Origin: Candidatus Viridilinea mediisalina
GTDB lineage: Bacteria > Chloroflexota > Chloroflexia > Chloroflexales > Chloroflexaceae
DNA length: 64,000 nt
NCBI RefSeq assembly: GCF_002532535.1
Contig: NZ_NQWI01000013.1
Span: forward strand, 1 to 64,000
Direction of reading: 5' to 3'
A model generated the notes under the pieces. That model made no database searches. It was not told the origin of the DNA and worked only from the letters and a program-made list of their open reading frames with translations. A program made the position numbers and the translations under genes. Below are positions 8,497 through 16,628 of the stretch, piece after piece. Numbering within the stretch: position 1 is the first letter of the stretch; each line of letters begins with the position of its first letter.

Positions 8497-9432
8497 CTAC
8501 ACCTCAAAGCAGCCCAGCTTCCCCTTGAGCCCCGCCAGCCACGCGCTGCCGCTCATGGCCCGTCGCCCAGCCGGTTGCACCTCAAGTAACTCCAATGCCC
8601 CAGAGCCGGTTGCAACCAATGGCCCGCCGCTGTTCCCGCGCCCGATCAGACAACCCTTTGGCTCATTGCCCGCCCAATCAGCCTGCACCGCCGCCGCGAG
8701 AACCCGCAGACTCTGGCTTTGCCACAGGGTTGTTGTGCCAGGCCATGGATCATAGGCGCGCACCATACGCTCAAGTACGAGCGCAGGCAACGACCAATCG
8801 ATCCATCCATGCTCCTTCTTGAGCATGGACGTTACCGAAGCCTGGGTATGGTCTTGCGGCTGGGGCACAAGCTCGCCTGCGGCATAGCGCGGCAACACAT
8901 CCACCAACATGCGCGCCCCAAGCTGAAAGAGCTCATCGGTCAACGGGCCTGCGCGGGCAGTACGGGGCAACGGCACCACCGTCTGGGCCAAGAGCGGTCC
9001 ACTATCCATGCCCGGATCAAGGCGCATCAGCGAAACCCCAGTCTCACTATCGCCCGCCAGAATCGCCCCTGCGACCGGGGTGGGGCCACGGTGCAAGGGC
9101 AGGAGCGAAGGATGAATATTGAGGTAGCCCAAGGGTGGAAGAGCCAGCATCTGCTTGCGTAGAATCGCCCCATAGGCCGCCACCACACCAACATCGGGGG
9201 CTAGAGCCGTAAGTTGAGCCAACACCTCAGGCTCGCGCAAATTCTCCGGTTGCAGCACCGGCAAACCCAACGCCTCCGCCGCCACCTTGACCGGCGGAGA
9301 CGTCACCCGCCGCTCACGCCCCGCCCGCCGATCAGGCTGGGTCACCACCGCCACAATTTCATACCCCGCCGCTGCTAAAGCCTCAAGCGGATAGACTGCA
9401 AAGGCCGGACTGCCAAGAAAGATGAGTCGCAT
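8497..9432 (-). CDS. fmt: methionyl-tRNA formyltransferase
   Basis: Formylates initiator Met-tRNA using 10-formyl-THF. The protein is 311 residues from ATG 9432, the usual length; the longer upstream frame is only minisatellite. It shows FLGSPAFAV at the start, NIHPSLLP with the catalytic Asn/His, and ETGVSLMRLDPGMDSGP in the formyl-transfer domain, followed by a C-terminal tRNA-binding OB domain (SMLKKEHGWIDW onward). AGAGG lies before the ATG. The usual partner def is not adjacent. Its 5' region is replaced by a 250-bp repeat array. Confidence 0.95.
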   Translation of the reverse strand: MRLIFLGSPAFAVYPLEALAAAGYEIVAVVTQPDRRAGRERRVTSPPVKVAAEALGLPVLQPENLREPEVLAQLTALAPDVGVVAAYGAILRKQMLALPPLGYLNIHPSLLPLHRGPTPVAGAILAGDSETGVSLMRLDPGMDSGPLLAQTVVPLPRTARAGPLTDELFQLGARMLVDVLPRYAAGELVPQPQDHTQASVTSMLKKEHGWIDWSLPALVLERMVRAYDPWPGTTTLWQSQSLRVLAAAVQADWAGNEPKGCLIGRGNSGGPLVATGSGALELLEVQPAGRRAMSGSAWLAGLKGKLGCFEV

Positions 9433-9451
9433 TATTGCCTCTAGTTTAGGA

Positions 9452-9705
9452 GAAGAGAGAACAGAGGAACAGGGGAACAGGGGAACAGAGAACAGAGAAC
9501 AGGGGAACAGGGGAACAGGGGAACAGAGAACAGGGGAACAGGGGAACAGAGAACAGAGAACAGAGAACAGGGGAACAGAGAACAGAGAACAGAGAACAGG
9601 GGAACAGAGAACAGAGAATAGGGGAACAGGGGAACAGAGAACAGAGAACAGAGAACAGAGAACAGAGAACAGAGAACAGAGAACAGGGGAACAGGGGAAC
9701 AGAGT
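9452..9705. repeat. minisatellite GAGAACA / GGGGAACA upstream of fmt
   Basis: More than thirty 7-8 bp units, GAGAACA and GGGGAACA, alternate irregularly and begin about 20 bases upstream of the fmt start codon. The same GGGGAACA unit occurs upstream of the thiolase gene (62814-62895). Reading frames through it encode only low-complexity peptides. Confidence 0.95.
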
Positions 9706-9777
9706 ACCACCTCTTAATAATGTTCCAACCACATAACCCATTGCATCCTACTATGCTACCATAGTATAATTGCACTG

Positions 9778-10030
9778 TCGCAAGTTCTGTTCTCTTGCTC
9801 TTCTGTTCTTCTGTTCTTCTGTTCTCTTGCTCTTCTGTTCTTCTGTTCTCTTGCTCTTCTGTTCTTCTGTTCTCTTGCTCTTCTGTTCTCTTGCTCTTCT
9901 GTTCTTCTGTTCTCTTGCTCTTCTGTTCTCTTGTTCTTCTGTTCTCTTGCTCTTCTGTTCTTCTGTTCTCTTGTTCTCCTGTTCTTCTGCCCTCCTGTTC
10001 TTCCGTTCTTCTGTTCTTCTGTTCCTCTTT
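9778..10030. repeat. minisatellite of GTTCTCTTGCTCTTCT units upstream of the dehydrogenase
   Basis: Pyrimidine-rich units GTTCTCTTGCTCTTCT and GTTCTTCT repeat to within 16 bases of the dehydrogenase ATG. The composition is roughly the complement of the fmt-side array, so the fmt/dehydrogenase gap is two facing arrays separated by only ~70 bp of unique DNA (9706-9777), where divergent promoters would have to lie. Confidence 0.95.
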
Positions 10031-10045
10031 AAGGTACCCCCTAGC

Positions 10046-10993
10046 ATGCAAGCACTCATCTTCGACGGAGAACTACATTTCAGATCGGACTTCCCTGAGC
10101 CTAAGCTGCGCCCGGGTGAGGCGCTGATTAGGCCGCAGCTAGTTGGCATCTGCAATACCGATATTGAGATTACCCGTGGCTACATGGGCTTCCAGGGTGT
10201 CTTGGGCCACGAGTTTGTTGGGACGGTAGTGGCCTGTGCCGATCAGACGTGGATAGGCCAACGTGTGGTTGGTGAGATTAATGCTGCCTGTTTAACATGT
10301 CCAACCTGTCTGCGTGGCGATTATACCCACTGCCCACACCGTTCCACCCTGGGTATCTTTCAGCGCGATGGGGTGATGGCTGAGTGCTTTAGCCTCCCGA
10401 TTCATTGTCTGCACCGCGTTCCGCCTACTGTCAGCAATGAGGCCGCCGTCTTTACCGAGCCGCTCGCGGCAGCTTTGGCCATCCTCGATCTGCACCATCT
10501 ACGCCCAAGCGATCGGGTTGCGGTCGTGGGCGACGGCAAGTTGGGTGCAATGATCGTCCAGACGCTACGCTTAAGCGGTGCTGAAATGACCTTGGTAGGG
10601 CGTCATCCCGAACGTTGGCAACTCTTTCAGAGCCAGGGCATCGCCTGTTGCCATAGCGATGATCTTGGTCAGGCCCAGTTTGATTTCGTGGTGGATTGTA
10701 CCGGTCAAGCGGCTGGCCTGGCTACCGCACGGGCGCTGGTGCGCCCACGCGGGCGTTTGCTGCTCAAGAGTACCTTCCACGGCCCTTCGCAACTCAATCT
10801 CACCCAGTTGGTGATAGATGAGGTACTCCTGCTTGGGTCACGCTGTGGCCCCTTTGCCCCCGCCCTGCGTCTCCTTGAACGCCGCTTGATTGAGACCGAA
10901 CCGTTGATCCATGCCCGCTACCCCCTTGCTGAAGCTATCAGCGCCTTCGCTGCCGCCCACGGAGCTATGAAGGTACTCTTAGAGGCTATCTGA
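10046..10993 (+). CDS. zinc-dependent MDR alcohol dehydrogenase
   Basis: A 315-residue medium-chain dehydrogenase of the threonine/sorbitol dehydrogenase-like group. The catalytic zinc region has GICNTDIE (Cys, Asp) and GHEFVG. The structural zinc loop is CLTCPTCLRGDYTHC. The Rossmann fold follows (VAVVGDGKLGAMIVQ, about residues 155-170). It likely oxidises a secondary alcohol or polyol with NAD(P); the substrate is unknown. It is shorter than typical 340-residue members. ATG 10046 follows AAGGT; the longer frame upstream is repeat. The last codons (LEAI, stop) are supplied by a family B element. Confidence 0.88.
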   Translation: MQALIFDGELHFRSDFPEPKLRPGEALIRPQLVGICNTDIEITRGYMGFQGVLGHEFVGTVVACADQTWIGQRVVGEINAACLTCPTCLRGDYTHCPHRSTLGIFQRDGVMAECFSLPIHCLHRVPPTVSNEAAVFTEPLAAALAILDLHHLRPSDRVAVVGDGKLGAMIVQTLRLSGAEMTLVGRHPERWQLFQSQGIACCHSDDLGQAQFDFVVDCTGQAAGLATARALVRPRGRLLLKSTFHGPSQLNLTQLVIDEVLLLGSRCGPFAPALRLLERRLIETEPLIHARYPLAEAISAFAAAHGAMKVLLEAI

Positions 10994-11085
10994 AAAGTCT
11001 ATGAACTGGCGCTAGAGTGCCGGCTTCAGCCGGCTAAAGCCGGCACTCCAGCGCGTACCCACTAGCTTTTCAGACAACCTCTTAG
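10978..11085. repeat. family B hairpin element
   Basis: Ends CTTAGAGGCTATCTGAAAAG and CTTTTCAGACAACCTCTTAG are inverted repeats. The centre holds GAGTGCCGGCTTCAGCCGGC facing GCCGGCACTCC. It contains the dehydrogenase stop codon and may serve as its terminator. Related copies are at about 1619-1700, 31409-31515 and 31560-31666. Confidence 0.88.
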
Positions 11086-11088
11086 AAC

Positions 11089-12147
11089 TTGCATAGCTTA
11101 TGGAAACTTGACTACCCATACCCAGTGCCTATGCTCACCCTTCCCTTGAGGAGCGTTTTGTCACTTAGCCACGCCACGCAGTTTGCTGAACAGACTACCA
11201 ATGCGTCACCCAGAATTTTGCTGGCTGACGATGACATGAGTTTTTGTCAGTTGATGTCGATCCTGCTTGGTCATGCGGGCTACCACCTCATTGTGGTCAA
11301 TAATGGCCATGATCTTGTTCGCACGGCTCAAGAAGAACGTCCCGACCTACTCTTGATCGATCTGGTGATGCCTAACCTTGATGGCTATGAGGCGTTGCGC
11401 CAACTACGCAATGATAGTCGTACCGCCCACCTGCCGATTATGATCCTGAGTGCCCGTAGTGATGCCTCCGATCTCGTGTGTGGCTTTGAGACTGGGGCTG
11501 ATGACTATATTACCAAGCCGGTCACGAATGAAGAGTTACTGGCACGGATTCGTGGCCAATTGCGTCGTGCGAACCGCCGCCCTGTCCATAGCCCGCTTAC
11601 AGGGTTGCCCGGCAATGCGCTGCTGATTGAAGAGATCCGCTACCGTATTCAGCGTAAGCTCAGTTTTGCGCTGCTGCACCTCGATCTGACCAACTTTAAA
11701 GCCTTTAATGACACCTATGGCTTTGCGCGTGGTGATCAGGCAATTCATCTGCTGGCCAATCTCCTGCGTGAACGCACAACCAATGAATCCGGGAGCTTCG
11801 TGGGGCATATTGGTGGCGATGATTTTGCGCTGCTCTGCATGCCCGAACGCGCTATACCCTTAGCCCATGCCATTATCGCTCAATTTACCCAAGTCGCACC
11901 TAACCTCTATGATGAAGCACATCGGCTGCAAGGCTGCATTGAGGCCCAAGACCGCGAGGGTGTGTTGCGGCGCTTTGCGCTGATGGGCCTTGTTATCGGC
12001 GGTGCCATTCAGACGCCAGGCCGTTTCCAAACCCCCGAGAGCATTAGCCACTGCGTTGCTGTAATGAAGCAGTTTGCCAAACAGCACCCCACCAGCGCCT
12101 TTGTCGTCAGCCTTGCTGATCATCAGCCCCCTCTGACTGGCCCGTAG
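11089..12147 (+). CDS. response regulator with GGDEF-type output domain
   Basis: An N-terminal REC domain (ILLADDD near residue 44, phosphoacceptor Asp in LLLIDLVMP, Lys in ITKPV) is followed by a GGDEF domain from about residue 165. The signature reads GGDDF instead of GG(D/E)EF, and the region after it is divergent, so cyclase activity is uncertain. It would make or sense cyclic di-GMP if active. The first possible start is TTG 11089; ATG 11131 and later starts are also possible because the REC domain begins only near residue 40. The 3' end overlaps the convergent membrane-protein gene by 41 bp. Confidence 0.85.
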   Translation: MHSLWKLDYPYPVPMLTLPLRSVLSLSHATQFAEQTTNASPRILLADDDMSFCQLMSILLGHAGYHLIVVNNGHDLVRTAQEERPDLLLIDLVMPNLDGYEALRQLRNDSRTAHLPIMILSARSDASDLVCGFETGADDYITKPVTNEELLARIRGQLRRANRRPVHSPLTGLPGNALLIEEIRYRIQRKLSFALLHLDLTNFKAFNDTYGFARGDQAIHLLANLLRERTTNESGSFVGHIGGDDFALLCMPERAIPLAHAIIAQFTQVAPNLYDEAHRLQGCIEAQDREGVLRRFALMGLVIGGAIQTPGRFQTPESISHCVAVMKQFAKQHPTSAFVVSLADHQPPLTGP

Positions 12148-13537
12148 TGCGGTTAGGGTTATACCAAAACCCCAGCCAGCAGAGCGCTGCGAGGATGAGC
12201 ATGAGCGCCAAGAGCGCCAGTGAGGGTAGCGTTGCAACCGGTTGACGGGCTGCGTTGAGCGCCATGAGCCCGGCCCAGGGCCAGAGTTCGATGCTGCCAA
12301 AAGGGGTGAGCCCGCTTTGCAATTGGGCCGCAATCGGTGCAAGCAGGTTGGGGATGATTAGTGGTGCGCCCAACGCTACTCCAACGCCGAGCCCAATGGT
12401 TTGGTAGTGCAGTAGGCTGGTAGGTTGTGCTCCTTGACGCGCCAAGCGGGCCACCGGCAACGCGGCAAGCAGCGCGGCGGCCCAGAGGCTTACGGCCAAC
12501 AGTGTCATGCCCCCGGCAAGGGCGGCGGCTACAGCAAGCCATGCGCTGATGAAGGGGGCACTGAGCGGCAGAGCAGCGCAGAGCAACCAGTAGCTCCAGT
12601 GGGGCGCTTGGGGCTGGCTTAGGCTGAAATGGACAATCGGCATAAGCAGGAGGCTATACGTAGCAAGGATGATGCCCGCGTCGGAGCCGAGTCCCGCGCC
12701 GGTGATGATCAGTCCGCTGAGGTAGCCCCCTTGCCATGCCGCTGTCTCGTTGCTGGGCGCGACGGCCCCTTGCCATGCGGCGGCAAGGACGATGGCACCA
12801 CCCACGAGCATCGTGGCGAAGAGCCAGCCTATGTTCCATGGCCCTAAGCTAAAGAGCCGCAAAAGACAGTAGAGGCATGCCACGTTGATCAACGGGTCGA
12901 ATTGAGGTACTCGTCCGCGTACCAGATCGAGCCCGCCGCTGCCAATGGTGGCCGCCAAGAGCAACAGGCCAAAGCTGAGGCTGTTGAGCCCACTGCCCGC
13001 CATGGGTGCGGCGTAGTGCCATGCGCCACTCTGAAGACCAAGCAGGATCAGTCCACCCGCTGCTGCAAGGCTGGCCACGAGCAGAACTGCGAGAGATCCG
13101 AGAGCAGCGCTATTTTGTTGCGTACCTTGAACATAGGCATGACGACCACGGAGCAGCGCCGCACCCACGAGCAGGCCGCTCAAGAGCATCAGGTGACCAG
13201 TGAGCATAGCGAGACTCAACAGGATCACTGGTAGCAATAGGTGTACTTCTGCTCGCGTTGCAACCCCGCCCACCTGATCGCCTAGCTGCGACAAGCGCGG
13301 CCAGCGTTGCCGACCCTCTGTCTCACGGGCCATGAGATCTTCAGCATGAGCATCGTGCTGCTGTTGGCGTACTTCGCTGAGCCCATAGCCGGCAAGGACA
13401 CACAGCAGCAGGGCGCTGAGCGCATCGGCACGTACCCAACCCTGGAGCCTACCTGGATCAAAGGGCCGGTCGGCAACAACGAGCAGCAGTACGAAGCCAC
13501 TGGCCAGCAGGGCGAACAGGAACAGCGTACGCATCAT
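12107..13537 (-). CDS. polytopic membrane protein, possibly NuoM/NuoN-like
   Basis: A 476-residue, very hydrophobic protein with about 13-14 TM segments. VRADALSALLLCVLAGYGLSE near residue 32 and LLLPVILLSLAML near 100 resemble proton-pumping subunits of complex I/Mrp antiporters, but conserved Lys/Glu landmarks were not located, so the family assignment is weak. The start ATG 13537 overlaps the TGA of the ParA-like gene (ATGA), indicating translational coupling. The longer frame to 13648 lies inside that gene and is rejected. The 3' end overlaps the convergent REC-GGDEF gene. Confidence 0.6.
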   Translation of the reverse strand: MMRTLFLFALLASGFVLLLVVADRPFDPGRLQGWVRADALSALLLCVLAGYGLSEVRQQQHDAHAEDLMARETEGRQRWPRLSQLGDQVGGVATRAEVHLLLPVILLSLAMLTGHLMLLSGLLVGAALLRGRHAYVQGTQQNSAALGSLAVLLVASLAAAGGLILLGLQSGAWHYAAPMAGSGLNSLSFGLLLLAATIGSGGLDLVRGRVPQFDPLINVACLYCLLRLFSLGPWNIGWLFATMLVGGAIVLAAAWQGAVAPSNETAAWQGGYLSGLIITGAGLGSDAGIILATYSLLLMPIVHFSLSQPQAPHWSYWLLCAALPLSAPFISAWLAVAAALAGGMTLLAVSLWAAALLAALPVARLARQGAQPTSLLHYQTIGLGVGVALGAPLIIPNLLAPIAAQLQSGLTPFGSIELWPWAGLMALNAARQPVATLPSLALLALMLILAALCWLGFWYNPNRTTGQSEGADDQQG

Positions 13538-14544
13538 CGGCGCGGCCCTGAGACCAACTCCTGGCGGCGGTAGCGACAGTGATCGCAGTAGGCTACGCGG
13601 TAGCCTGCGACGGTGGCGCGTTGCAACGGCCCACCACAATTGGGGCAACTCAACGAAAGCATGCTGCCTGCGCCGGTCACCACGGGTGGCACGCTTGGTT
13701 CAGGGCGGGCGGCGGGCGGCGGGGGCGTAACGGGCGGGCCATTGGGCGACGGATCACTCATGGATGCGGGGGGAGCAGCGGGGGTCGGGCGTAATCGAGC
13801 CTGAAAGCCCCACCTGCTACTCAGATGTTCCACAAGGCGCGCATAGTCAGCCGCCCCACGCGAGCGGGGGTCAAACTCATAGATCGAGCGCCCCAGCGCC
13901 GAAGCCTCCGAGAGGCGCACATTGACACGGATCGGCTCGGTGACGAGGGCACCATACTGGCTCCGCAGATCGTCGAGCAGGGCGACGGATTGGCGCGTGC
14001 GCGGATCATAGAGCGTAGGCACAATCGCACACAGGCTATTATTGCTCCCTTTGATCCGCATCAACTGATTGAGTAGGAGCGTAAGCCCCTTAAGCGAAAA
14101 GGGTTCGACCGTCGTTGGCACCAGCACATCGGTGGCGGCATTGAGCGCATTGATATTGAGAACCGTCAGCGAGCCACCGCAATCAATAATGGTGAAATCA
14201 TAGTTCGCGTGGAGCGGCTTCAGGGTTTGTTCAAGCACACGGGGCCAATTGGGGCGTTGCGCCAACGCGGGTTGGGCCATCAGCAACGACTCATCGGCGG
14301 CAAGCAGATCGAGGTTAGGGCGGGCATTGGTGAGGCAATCGGCGGGTTGGGCCCCATCAACCAACACCTCGTAGAGCGTGCGACGCGGGCGGATACCAAG
14401 GGCCATCGCAAGATTACCTTGGGCATCAACATCCACCAACAGCACACGAGCGCCCTTGAGCGCCAAGCCCGCACTGAGATTAACGACCGTCGTCGTCTTG
14501 CCAATCCCGCCCTTAAGGTTTGTAACTGCAACCACACGGCCCAT
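13534..14544 (-). CDS. ParA/Soj-like ATPase with C-terminal zinc ribbon
   Basis: Residues 1-255 form a ParA/MinD-type P-loop ATPase. Its deviant Walker A KGGIGKTT has signature Lys11 and Lys16. It has VLLVDVDAQGN (A') and FTIIDCGG (Walker B). A Pro-rich linker (about 260-292) leads to a zinc ribbon with CPNC near residue 301 and CDHC near 320. No parB or parS-like palindrome was seen nearby. The protein is translationally coupled to a polytopic membrane protein, so positioning of a membrane complex rather than chromosome segregation is possible (inference). Confidence 0.85.
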   Translation of the reverse strand: MGRVVAVTNLKGGIGKTTTVVNLSAGLALKGARVLLVDVDAQGNLAMALGIRPRRTLYEVLVDGAQPADCLTNARPNLDLLAADESLLMAQPALAQRPNWPRVLEQTLKPLHANYDFTIIDCGGSLTVLNINALNAATDVLVPTTVEPFSLKGLTLLLNQLMRIKGSNNSLCAIVPTLYDPRTRQSVALLDDLRSQYGALVTEPIRVNVRLSEASALGRSIYEFDPRSRGAADYARLVEHLSSRWGFQARLRPTPAAPPASMSDPSPNGPPVTPPPPAARPEPSVPPVVTGAGSMLSLSCPNCGGPLQRATVAGYRVAYCDHCRYRRQELVSGPRR

Positions 14545-14606
14545 AGCTGCCTAGCCTAAGACAAAGCGGATCATGTGGAAGTAGTGTACCACAGACGTAA
14601 CCCTGA

Positions 14607-15479
14607 TTACTCCTCCCCCGTGGCAAAACTCCATCTCAGATCAAAGGCTTGCCCCAAGTACGACCCTTGTACCTGTACCTCGATGGTGGTGTTAGGAGGT
14701 AAGTTGGTATCGGGGGTGAGGACGATGCCTTTGTGGCGTGAGGGCAGATTTGTGGTGGCCTCGTGGCTGATGGCTGTCCCAGATGCGGTACGGAGCTGGC
14801 TAGAAGTCAGGATGGGCGCTGCGTCAAAGTAGGGCCATTGGAGTGAGATGGGCATGGCGATGGGGGGGACATTGCGCTGCTCGGCCTCAGGGTAGCGCAC
14901 CGGCCACCCGTTATAGGCGCTATCCGCATCCATATTGGCCCGCGAGAGAATATCCATCGCTGCGCCACTCGATCCGTTATTGCTGTAGAATCCATAGCCA
15001 ACCGCGCTGGTGGTGGGGTAGAGGAGCCAGAGGCGGTGCCCAACCGAGTGCATCCAGCTATCAATCGTCTGGTAGGGCTCCCATATGCCACTATAGCCAA
15101 TCCACACATTGCCCCGTTGGGCGCAATGCTGACCCTCAGGCGAGGCCCAAGGGCGGCTCGTGTCTTGGCTGTGGGTCAGATGGCGATTCTCCGCAACATA
15201 GCGGGCGTGCTGCTGGCAGTTCTCATTCAGCGTCGCATCCTCGCTGACGGGCGGAACCCCCGCGAGGGCGCGGTAGGCATTGACCCGCTCGATCCAATTG
15301 GTTGGCAGGCGCTCTGGTTCTGCCTCCGGGGGGCTACTAATCAGCGGTAGAAAAACCATAAAGCGCTGATTGGCCGCCGCTTGTGGGGGGGAGAGCCAAA
15401 CCATGACTAGTGCTAAGAGCAGCAGTAGGCTCATGAGGATAGTGCGGAATGGTAGCTTACGAACGGAGATGCGATCCAT
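14607..15479 (-). CDS. secreted CAP/SCP-domain protein
   Basis: A 290-residue protein with an N-terminal signal or anchor (hydrophobic 12-30, AAANQ). A CAP domain spans about 60-200: RVNAYRALAGVPPV, CQQHARYVAENRHLTHSQD and a SVGHR segment match the conserved His/Glu cavity region of bacterial SCP-like extracellular proteins. The C-terminus (about 200-290) is a beta-rich Ig-like domain with PDTNLPPNTTIEVQV. GGAG lies before the ATG. The function of bacterial CAP proteins is mostly unknown. Confidence 0.82.
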   Translation of the reverse strand: MDRISVRKLPFRTILMSLLLLLALVMVWLSPPQAAANQRFMVFLPLISSPPEAEPERLPTNWIERVNAYRALAGVPPVSEDATLNENCQQHARYVAENRHLTHSQDTSRPWASPEGQHCAQRGNVWIGYSGIWEPYQTIDSWMHSVGHRLWLLYPTTSAVGYGFYSNNGSSGAAMDILSRANMDADSAYNGWPVRYPEAEQRNVPPIAMPISLQWPYFDAAPILTSSQLRTASGTAISHEATTNLPSRHKGIVLTPDTNLPPNTTIEVQVQGSYLGQAFDLRWSFATGEE

Positions 15480-15578
15480 GGTGGCTGCTCCTGCGTGTGT
15501 TTTGGATTACTGGTTTAGATAGTATAGGGACTGATTAAGTATAGAATAAACCTGTTTCCAACATGTAACCAATGGTTC

Positions 15579-15609
15579 TTCGTCTTGGTGGCGAAGCCGC
15601 CAAGACGAA
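15579..15609. terminator. strong hairpin, GAA loop
   Basis: Fourteen-bp arms (TTCGTCTTGGTGGC and GCCGCCAAGACGAA, one G-U pair) around GAA. It belongs to the same architectural class as hairpins at 44849-44891 and 61366-61414. It lies between divergent genes, so it may not act as a terminator here. Confidence 0.5.
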
Positions 15610-15621
15610 CAAAGCAGGTTT

Positions 15622-15751
15622 GGGACGCTGTTCGGCAATCTGCAATCTGCAATCTGCAATCTGCAATCTACAATCTGCAATCTGCAATCTACAATCTGCA
15701 ATCTGCAATCTGCAATCTGCAATCTGCAATCTACAATCTGCATTGGCATTA
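15622..15751 (-). repeat. family A element with long 7-bp array
   Basis: GGGACGCTGTTCGGCAATC is followed by about 13 CTGCAAT/CTACAAT units and a degenerate end GGCATTA. This is the longest A array in the window. Together with the hairpin it fills the 15480-15794 gap. Confidence 0.9.
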
Positions 15752-15794
15752 TCTGGTACACTATGCCTATTGACAGATTAGGGAGATTACGATC

Positions 15795-16628
15795 ATGCGT
15801 TCGTTGGCTCACATCCTATCCTTCGTCCTGCTCCTCAGCTTGGTTGCTTGTAGTAGCCCGCTAGAGCCCGCACCAGAGCTGGTGGAGCTGCCGACAACGA
15901 CGTTGACGTTCGCTGGTTCGGGTGCGGGTACCGTTATTTTGCGCCATGTGCTTGCGCCTTTTGAGCGTGAGTATGGCATCCGGCTTGAGTTTCTGGTGAG
16001 TAGTGGTGGGCAACCTGCCCTGCGTGGGGCTCAGGCGGGTGAGTTTGATGTTGCGGTGCTGCTGACGGATAATCCGGCTGGTATTAGTCGCCCGGGTTTG
16101 ACGCTGATCAATCTAGCAAAGGATCCGGTGGTCTTTCTGCGCCATGCCGACCTGCCGATCAGTGGGCTCTCCTCTGAGCAACTACGGGCGATCTATCTGG
16201 GCAGTGTGACCAACTGGGCCGAGTTGGGTGGCCCCAATCTGCCGATTGTGGTGCTGACCCGCAATGAGGATGATGCCGCAACCCGCATTTTGCGTCATCA
16301 CCTCTTTGGTACGGGGGCGTGGCCACCGATGGCGATTGTCTTTAGTCGTTCGGCTGACCTGCGTGAGGCAGTGCAGCGCACGCCGGGCAGTATTGGCTTT
16401 GATTCCTATGGCGCTGCAATGATCAATGGTATGGCAGAGCAGGTCTTGACCGTTGATGAGCTGCATCCCGGCGCGCTGGCGCAGGCTGGCTACCCGCTGC
16501 CGCCGCGCCGCTTGGTACTCGCCTATCCCACCGCCCAACGTGAAGCCCTTGCCCCGTTGTTGACCTACGTGCAGAGTGAAGCGGCACGGCATGCCTTGGC
16601 CCTTCAGGGATTGGTACCCAATGAGTAG
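15795..16628 (+). CDS. PstS-like substrate-binding lipoprotein
   Basis: A 277-residue protein with a lipobox (LLSLVAC, Cys19). The solute-binding fold of the phosphate/tungstate type is seen in FAGSGAGTVILRHVLAPFE, the ISGLSSEQLRAIYLGSVTNW segment and TRNEDDAATRIL. It lacks an associated ABC permease or ATPase. Instead its stop overlaps the start of the HAMP-STAS receptor gene by 8 bp, which suggests it delivers a ligand signal to that receptor. The ligand may be phosphate or another oxyanion, by family analogy only. Confidence 0.85.
   Translation: MRSLAHILSFVLLLSLVACSSPLEPAPELVELPTTTLTFAGSGAGTVILRHVLAPFEREYGIRLEFLVSSGGQPALRGAQAGEFDVAVLLTDNPAGISRPGLTLINLAKDPVVFLRHADLPISGLSSEQLRAIYLGSVTNWAELGGPNLPIVVLTRNEDDAATRILRHHLFGTGAWPPMAIVFSRSADLREAVQRTPGSIGFDSYGAAMINGMAEQVLTVDELHPGALAQAGYPLPPRRLVLAYPTAQREALAPLLTYVQSEAARHALALQGLVPNE

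Noticed and set aside
9446-10155. Long frames through the minisatellites between fmt and the dehydrogenase
   Set aside because: They translate only the 7-8 bp units in several frames and start or stop at array edges.
13534-14544. ParA as part of a plasmid or chromosome partition locus
   Set aside because: No ParB gene, no parS-like palindrome and no origin features nearby; the zinc ribbon and membrane partner point elsewhere.
15622-15751. Possible CRISPR array (regular short repeats)
   Set aside because: Units are 7 bp with no spacers, and no cas genes are present.
15507-15812. Small frames rich in CRLQIVD or ICNLQSA
   Set aside because: They are translations of the 7-bp family A array, open in most frames because the units contain no stop in three frames.
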